Positions 22,260-25,877 of a DNA stretch of 25,877 bases are shown in pieces (positions within the stretch are counted from its first letter, which is position 1; each line of letters opens with the position of its first letter). The stretch is from a virus. The stretch covers positions 1 to 25,877 of IMG/VR virus record IMGVR_UViG_3300020471_001340, one strand, 5' to 3'. The position numbers and the translations under genes were made by a program. The notes below the pieces were generated by a model. That model was not told the origin of the DNA. It was given only the letters and a program-made list of their open reading frames with translations, and ran no database searches.

Positions 22260-22985
22260 TTAGTTTTGTATTCTTTCAGTAACCAGAACGTGTTTGTCAT
22301 TTTCGAATGTAAGTTTGTTACCGTACTTAGTGATATTGTAATCGCCAATATACTTGCTTAAAAAAATAATTTCTGCAAAGTCATTAGCATTAAAAGACTC
22401 TTTGATACTATCTAAAGTCTCTTGTGTAGGACCAAAATCTACAACTTTAAATTGTATAGGATCAGCCCATTTCTTTTTAAGTGTTAAAGTTGTTTTTCTT
22501 AGCTCAACAGATTCTAAATAACTTTTATTAAAAAAGTTTTTATAATTGTTAATACTATTTTCATTTACTGAAACACTAATTCCATAGTCGTCAGCACTAG
22601 TAGGTATATTTTCATCTAATGCTTCTTGTGTAAGATCTAAACTACGAAAATTTTTGTAATAACGGAATCTAAAATCATCACGTCCTGTTAGATTTTTCAT
22701 GCCATCGGCTAATTCCATAATTTGCTCACCAGCTTTCTTGGATCTTTCTAATTCTACGAATACTTTATATGTGCCATCATTTTGCTCACTATTTGTAGAG
22801 TCAGCATCTAATACAAAAGTATATCCTCTTTCTAAAAATTCTTCAAGATCTTTTGCTGATTCTTTTGTAATTGTGCTAATTGCTACAGTTACAATATCTT
22901 TGTCATCACCCATTTTTGATTTGTATGAATCTATTTCTAAAATGCTATCAACTAAATCTTTTAAATCGTTTTGTTGTAGTGTCAT
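22260..22985 (-). CDS. Hypothetical protein
   Basis: 241 residues, acidic, mixed alpha/beta. It opens MTLQQNDLKDLVDSILEIDS and includes RGYTFVLDADSTNSEQNDGT, YKVFVELERSKKAGEQIMEL, FRFRYYKNFRSLDLTQEALD and the end DKHVLVTERIQN. There are no membrane segments or familiar catalytic motifs. It shares a TAATG overlap with the 166-aa gene upstream, and the pair is probably transcribed from the late promoter at 23518-23525. A virion-associated role would fit late expression but is not shown by the sequence. Confidence 0.75.
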   Translation of the reverse strand: MTLQQNDLKDLVDSILEIDSYKSKMGDDKDIVTVAISTITKESAKDLEEFLERGYTFVLDADSTNSEQNDGTYKVFVELERSKKAGEQIMELADGMKNLTGRDDFRFRYYKNFRSLDLTQEALDENIPTSADDYGISVSVNENSINNYKNFFNKSYLESVELRKTTLTLKKKWADPIQFKVVDFGPTQETLDSIKESFNANDFAEIIFLSKYIGDYNITKYGNKLTFENDKHVLVTERIQN

Positions 22986-23485
22986 TATACTGCCGCCTCC
23001 TCAGGTGCTTCTGCAGTTTCGTCTGCTGTTTGTTGTGGTGCTGGAGGAGATACATTAATCATATTTTGCTCTGTATATCCTGTGTAGATATCAGCAATAA
23101 GTTTTTTTGGCATTTGTATTTGTACAATCCAGATAGGTTTTCTGTCAAGTTTACCCTTTTTTGTGCCTGGTCTAATATCATCGGGGCTTTCTATTTTCCT
23201 TGGTACTACTAAGTGTGATTTTTGGTATGAAACTTTACAATCATAGTCAAGCAAACGCTTGCCACCTGTAGGATCAGGCATTTCAGTTCTTGGCCACATA
23301 AATGAACAAGTTACCCAATGTCTATCTATATTCGGACCAGAACATAATTCGCCATCTTTCCAATTAGAGTAAACATATAGATCTAATTCGTCTAATACTC
23401 TTTCATAGTCTTTCAGTACTTGGAAAGAAGTATTATTGTCGTATATCGACTCAATGTTTTTAATAATATCTACTACATCTTGCAT
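22985..23485 (-). CDS. Hypothetical protein of marine-phage type, late-expressed
   Basis: 166 residues with a helical N terminus (MQDVVDIIKNIESIYDNNTS). A conserved-looking core follows: DGELCSGPNIDRHWVTCSFM, WPRTEMPDPTGGKRLLDYDC and KVSYQKSHLVVPRKIESPDD. The protein ends in an acidic Pro/Ala tail (APEEAAV). I recall a very similar SGPxIxRHWVxCxFMWPxxxMPDPxG core in other T4-like marine phages, with no known role. A GATAAATA late promoter lies about 33 nt upstream of the ATG. It is the first gene of the leftward run that continues into the lysis region. Confidence 0.75.
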   Translation of the reverse strand: MQDVVDIIKNIESIYDNNTSFQVLKDYERVLDELDLYVYSNWKDGELCSGPNIDRHWVTCSFMWPRTEMPDPTGGKRLLDYDCKVSYQKSHLVVPRKIESPDDIRPGTKKGKLDRKPIWIVQIQMPKKLIADIYTGYTEQNMINVSPPAPQQTADETAEAPEEAAV

Positions 23486-23517
23486 TTTAAATATTCCAAG
23501 CTTTTCTGTTCTATACT

Positions 23518-23525
23518 TATTTATC
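23518..23525 (-). promoter_or_regulatory. T4-type late promoter GATAAATA
   Basis: Minus-strand GATAAATA followed by AGTATAGAACA, 33 nt before the ATG at 23485. The 20-nt block at 23507-23526 recurs at 9562-9581 with one mismatch. It lies in the divergent gap with phoH and should start the leftward late transcript. Confidence 0.65.
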
Positions 23526-23570
23526 GACTTTTTAGAGTTAACTTACCTTTTTTCGGTGATCCTTAACATA

Positions 23571-23577
23571 CTAAATA
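23571..23577 (+). promoter_or_regulatory. Possible late promoter CTAAATA for phoH
   Basis: Plus-strand CTAAATA (within ATACTAAATATTAG) lies 71 nt upstream of the phoH ATG. CTAAATA-like boxes are known late promoters in marine T4-like phages. It is AT-rich sequence, so chance is possible; no good sigma-70 pair was seen here. Confidence 0.4.
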
Positions 23578-23582
23578 TTAGT

Positions 23583-23603
23583 GTAGGGACGTTTAGCCTC
23601 TAC
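23583..23603 (+). promoter_or_regulatory. Small hairpin in the phoH leader
   Basis: GTAGGG pairs with CCTCTAC (one bulged T) around an 8-nt loop, 45 nt before the phoH ATG and upstream of its AAAGGAGG ribosome site. It may shape the 5' end of the message; no known element is recognised. Confidence 0.3.
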
Positions 23604-23647
23604 GGTTGAACGACTTACTTCTTTAATATCCCAAAGGAGGACAATTT

Positions 23648-24373
23648 ATGGGTGCAAAACGAGCCTCTCGTAAGAGACATAACTCAAGCAATAACTACAG
23701 CAATGTAGTAGAACTCAACACATATCAAAAACAACGAAACGTTACAATAATTCCCCGAAATAAAAATCAAGAAACTTATGTTTTAAAACTGTTAGATGAC
23801 ACCAAGGACATTGTCTTTGGAATCGGTCCGGCTGGTACGGGAAAAACACTACTAGCAGTTCAGGTCGCAGTAAAATTATTTAAGGCAGGCGTTATTGATA
23901 AAATTATTGTAACTAGACCAGCAGTCTCAGCTGATGAAGATCTAGGGTTTTTACCTGGTACATTAGAACAAAAAATGGCACCATGGACAAGACCTATATT
24001 CGATGTTTTAAGAGAATATTTTCAAGCAAGGGAAATAGAAGGTATGATTGATGAAGGCATCATTGAAATTGCGCCATTAGCATATATGCGTGGGCGTACT
24101 TTTAAACACAGCTTTATTTTAGCTGATGAGATGCAAAATGCTACCCCTAATCAAATGAAAATGTTACTAACTAGACTTGGCGAAGGAAGTCAAATGGCTG
24201 TAACAGGCGATTTAGCACAAGCTGATCGCTTGAATGAAAACGGCTTAATTGACTTTGCTCGCAAGCTAACAAATAGTAACCTTAGCCATTTGGACATAGT
24301 CCACTTCGCTCAAGGAGATATTGAGCGACATCAAGCAGTTAAGGAGGTCCTGGAAATATACGGAGATGAATGA
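23648..24373 (+). CDS. phoH: PhoH-family ATPase
   Basis: 241 residues, the only clear plus-strand gene. After a basic N terminus (MGAKRASRKRHNSSNN) come FGIGPAGTGKTLLAV (Walker A at about 60-67), VTRPAVSADEDLGFLPG and the Walker B region ILADEMQNATPNQMKMLLTR. The motif AVTGDLAQAD is typical of PhoH helicase/ATPases. PhoH is very common in marine phages; it is often linked to phosphate stress but its role in infection is unclear, possibly RNA handling. The start has an AAAGGAGG site 8 nt upstream. It faces the PqqA cassette across a shared terminator. Confidence 0.95.
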   Translation: MGAKRASRKRHNSSNNYSNVVELNTYQKQRNVTIIPRNKNQETYVLKLLDDTKDIVFGIGPAGTGKTLLAVQVAVKLFKAGVIDKIIVTRPAVSADEDLGFLPGTLEQKMAPWTRPIFDVLREYFQAREIEGMIDEGIIEIAPLAYMRGRTFKHSFILADEMQNATPNQMKMLLTRLGEGSQMAVTGDLAQADRLNENGLIDFARKLTNSNLSHLDIVHFAQGDIERHQAVKEVLEIYGDE

Positions 24374-24374
24374 A

Positions 24375-24402
24375 AATAGTGGGGGAGAAATCCCCCACTA
24401 TT
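24375..24402. terminator. Bidirectional hairpin terminator between phoH and the converging cassette
   Basis: A perfect 12-bp stem (AATAGTGGGGGA with TCCCCCACTATT) closed by a GAAA tetraloop. It begins one base after the phoH stop codon and, on the other side, overlaps the stop of the 26-aa peptide gene. The minus-strand side is followed by TTTTCATT, the plus side by AATCC, so the T-run is better for leftward transcripts. The five consecutive G:C pairs make it very stable. Confidence 0.85.
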
Positions 24403-24481
24403 AATCCGGAAATAGGTGTATCACTATCATAGCAAATACGATGTATGCTATACCTATAATTATAGGACTTAATTCACCCAT
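24401..24481 (-). CDS. 26-residue single-pass membrane peptide
   Basis: An ATG at 24481 gives MGELSPIIIGIAYIVFAMIV and ends IHLFPD. Nearly all of residues 5-24 are hydrophobic, so it is one membrane helix with short polar ends. It starts 3 nt after the PqqA-like stop (TAA-GTG-ATG), and its stop lies against the terminator, so it is the last gene of the cassette. The ribosome site is weak, which fits re-initiation from the gene before. Function unknown; an accessory subunit for a membrane redox protein is one speculation. Confidence 0.6.
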   Translation of the reverse strand: MGELSPIIIGIAYIVFAMIVIHLFPD

Positions 24482-24484
24482 CAC

Positions 24485-24556
24485 TTAGTTGCTCTTAGCA
24501 TACATTGTGATTTCGAAGCCAAGTCTTATATTTTCATACGTTGGTTTTGTCCACAT
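24485..24556 (-). CDS. pqqA: PqqA-like precursor peptide of pyrroloquinoline quinone
   Basis: A 23-residue ORF with AGGAG 7 nt before its ATG. The peptide is [19 protein letters not shown] followed by AKSN. Compared from memory with Klebsiella PqqA (23 residues), it shares the MWxKP start, the RLG turn and, decisively, E15 and Y19 in the E-x-T-x-Y arrangement. These are the two residues that PqqE cross-links and that become the PQQ skeleton. The length is also the same. It overlaps the end of the 73-aa lipoprotein gene by 23 nt in another frame. No pqqB-E genes are visible, so the phage would have to rely on host enzymes (inference). PQQ is the cofactor of periplasmic methanol, alcohol and sugar dehydrogenases. 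Confidence 0.82.
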   Translation of the reverse strand: MWTKPTYENIRLGFEITMYAKSN

Positions 24557-24755
24557 AGTTTTTCTCCTGTGCAATTTTGAAGAGATCTTCGGCAGCACAA
24601 TGTGGTGCAGACCTACAATCTCTTAGGTTTCTCTGGAATCTAAGAGGATCTATAAAGTTCATAGGTTGTGGATCATCGTAATATTCCAAAAAATCTGTTG
24701 GGCCAGGCGTATGGCAACCGGCTAGTAAAAAACAAACTAATAAAAGTTTTTTCAT
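24534..24755 (-). CDS. Small lipoprotein
   Basis: 73 residues. The signal peptide [14 protein letters not shown] has a good lipobox (LLAGC, Cys at 14), so the mature form is a lipid-anchored protein of about 60 residues: [20 protein letters not shown], then [20 protein letters not shown] and a polar end. Two cysteines in the mature part (DCRSAPHC) could form a disulfide or bind metal. It is ATGA-coupled to the 57-aa lipoprotein before it, and its end overlaps the PqqA-like gene. Family unknown. Confidence 0.75.
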   Translation of the reverse strand: MKKLLLVCFLLAGCHTPGPTDFLEYYDDPQPMNFIDPLRFQRNLRDCRSAPHCAAEDLFKIAQEKNYVDKTNV

Positions 24756-24925
24756 CTAATCATCCTTTGTTGTATTTCTCTATAATTCATGCTAACATTA
24801 GGCCTTAAACTCTGCATGAAGATATCTTGATTTCTCATAGTTTGCATAGACCAGTCTTGTGCCGACCTTTCTGGCAAATTACTACAGCCAGTTAATAAAA
24901 TACATGTAAGTATTAGTCTTTTCAT
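24752..24925 (-). CDS. Small lipoprotein, 57 residues
   Basis: An ORF too short for most callers: ATG at 24925, TGA overlapping the next start (ATGA), and its own start overlapping the stop of the copper-enzyme gene (ATGA). The product starts MKRLILTCILLTGC, a signal peptide with lipobox LLTGC (Cys at 14). A polar, Met/Gln-rich mature part follows (SNLPERSAQDWSMQTMRNQD and [19 protein letters not shown]). Met-rich segments sometimes bind copper, which would suit the neighbour, but this is speculation. Family unknown. Confidence 0.72.
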   Translation of the reverse strand: MKRLILTCILLTGCSNLPERSAQDWSMQTMRNQDIFMQSLRPNVSMNYREIQQRMIR

Positions 24926-25877
24926 TTTTCTGCTAACATCCTTTGAGCTTTTAGCTCATTGTATCCTTCCTCATCTAAGTGTGTAATTGCAAGCCAGGCA
25001 TGAGTCATTTCATCTCCTGTCCTACTACCACCCATTACCCACATGTCAGGATCAGGATTGTTTGGGTTATTTGCGGTATTGTCATACCACTGCTTCAATA
25101 TAATAACTGCACCTGCAGGTATTAATGGGGCTACATGTGGTTCAAATAAATGACTGTGGTGCCATGTTGCACTCCAATTAGATATTTGACTCACAGGTTC
25201 TGTACGACCAGTTTCTGGATAAAATATTTCTAAACTAGCCGCATTCATTCTCAAATGTCCGTGTGGTTGAAAGCTATCTAAACGCACAGGATGATCAAAA
25301 CTGTGGAAACCTTGTGTCATATGATAGCCATGTGGAGGAATAACGATATCGTCTTGATTGCCTAGCCGATATAAACTTAAATCTTGTTTGTATTTCAGTT
25401 CTTGGCTTTCCTCTTCGCTGTATAACCAAAGTCCAATTTCCACCACGTTGTCTTTGATAACTGTACCTGGAGCCATTGTTCCTAAACCGCCAGGAAACAT
25501 ATGTATGTCCCAACGAACTTGTGAATTTGCAGGAAGTGTCCTGCAAACTCCTTCCGGAACAATCTCTCCCCACTTTCCCATAGCGTATTCCGTAAGCATA
25601 CCTTCACGACCTCCATCAATAACTACATTAGAATTAGCATGATGAACTACAGACTTTGCATCGCCCCTAGGTTTTACTTGCACTGCTTTAATACATCTGT
25701 CTTCTGTGAGTCCTGTCGGTACTAGATGCTTGTGCCACAGATCGTTACCACTTGCTGGAATATCTATAGGAACGCTAGGAATTATTAGATTCGGTGGACC
25801 AAAGTCTCCAGCAAAATTCCATTGGTCTGGATCAGCAAGATTAGGAGGTTGCACGACTATGTCGGTGTCTCCATATT
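24922..25877 (-). CDS. Copper type II (PHM-like) monooxygenase-family protein, C-terminal part
   Basis: The frame is open to the window edge (YGDTDIVVQPPNLADP precedes the first possible GTG at 25854), so the N terminus is missing. Counting from that GTG, HLVPTGLTEDRCIKAVQVKP leads to VVHHAN (His71-His72), RWDIHMFPGG (His118), FQPHGHLRMN (His198-x-His200) and GDEMTHAW (Met283). The order and spacing match the CuH (H, H, H) and CuM (H, x, H, Met) sites of peptidylglycine monooxygenase. The ending YDNTANNPNNPDPDMWVMGG is typical of bacterial relatives, which often carry a redoxin or cytochrome domain at the N terminus. The bacterial family has no settled substrate. Two lipoproteins and the PqqA-like peptide follow in one coupled unit. 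Confidence 0.75.
   Translation of the reverse strand, partial: YGDTDIVVQPPNLADPDQWNFAGDFGPPNLIIPSVPIDIPASGNDLWHKHLVPTGLTEDRCIKAVQVKPRGDAKSVVHHANSNVVIDGGREGMLTEYAMGKWGEIVPEGVCRTLPANSQVRWDIHMFPGGLGTMAPGTVIKDNVVEIGLWLYSEEESQELKYKQDLSLYRLGNQDDIVIPPHGYHMTQGFHSFDHPVRLDSFQPHGHLRMNAASLEIFYPETGRTEPVSQISNWSATWHHSHLFEPHVAPLIPAGAVIILKQWYDNTANNPNNPDPDMWVMGGSRTGDEMTHAWLAITHLDEEGYNELKAQRMLAEK

Noticed and set aside
22699-23212. Two overlapping plus-strand ORFs (119 and 110 codons)
   Set aside because: Antisense to the two coupled minus-strand genes of the 22260-23485 pair; no start signals.
1-25877. tRNA genes, CRISPR arrays, insertion sequences, integrase or attachment sites
   Set aside because: None seen: no cloverleaf-like T-loop/anticodon patterns, no spaced direct repeats, no transposase or integrase motifs. 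The window is nearly fully coding, and no gene-free stretch exceeds 300 bases.

Overview
The window looks like the genome of a marine T4-like (straboviral/kyanoviral-type) myovirus. Evidence: a family B DNA polymerase (gp43 type), a T4-type sliding clamp (gp45 type), a probable DsbA-like small DNA-binding protein, PhoH, T4-style AT-rich late promoters (GATAAATA/TATAAATA), and many small basic proteins of the kind seen in cyanophages and pelagiphages. The DNA is AT-rich. Genes are packed with ATGA or TAATG overlaps, and nearly everything is on the minus strand; phoH is the one clear plus-strand gene. The host cannot be read from the sequence. AT richness and the small-protein repertoire suggest a SAR11-like or other open-ocean alphaproteobacterium or methylotroph (inference).

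Read right to left, which is the direction of transcription: (1) 25877-24401 is a tightly coupled accessory cassette. It holds the C-terminal part of a copper type II (PHM-like) monooxygenase-family protein, two tiny lipoproteins, a 23-residue peptide that closely resembles PqqA (the precursor of pyrroloquinoline quinone), and a 26-residue membrane peptide. It ends at a 12-bp GNRA-capped terminator. (2) phoH runs the other way (23648-24373). (3) 23485-22260 has two proteins of unknown function behind a late promoter. (4) 22210-19687 is a lysis and membrane region: GH108-type muramidase, overlapping inner and outer spanins, a coiled-coil membrane protein, a miniature MscS-like protein and a two-helix membrane protein (holin candidate). 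(5) 19649-15859 has a class B DnaJ, a ClpA-like double AAA+ unfoldase that keeps a candidate ClpP-docking loop, and an unknown protein. (6) 15854-8173 is a run of small or multidomain proteins of marine-phage type, including a ParB-like/HAD fusion, a nucleotidyltransferase fusion and a 26-residue cysteine-rich peptide. (7) 8106-4791 holds a DsbA-like protein, a membrane protein and DNA polymerase behind a perfect sigma-70 promoter. (8) 4780-2395 is a small sugar/nucleotidyl island (cupin, cytidylyltransferase, PMM-like HAD hydrolase, NAD-dependent epimerase) lying between polymerase and clamp. (9) 2398-1 has the clamp, a 37-residue membrane peptide, a TGT/DpdA-like transglycosylase and the start of an unknown gene.

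Five genes shorter than 60 codons were found by reading the minus strand directly: 1545-1658, 9795-9875, 14769-14942, 24752-24925 and 24401-24481; the PqqA-like gene at 24485-24556 is a sixth. The most interesting content is the PqqA/copper-enzyme cassette, which points to phage manipulation of periplasmic or quinoprotein redox metabolism. Next are the DpdA-like gene (possible 7-deazaguanine DNA modification) and the ClpA plus DnaJ proteostasis pair.
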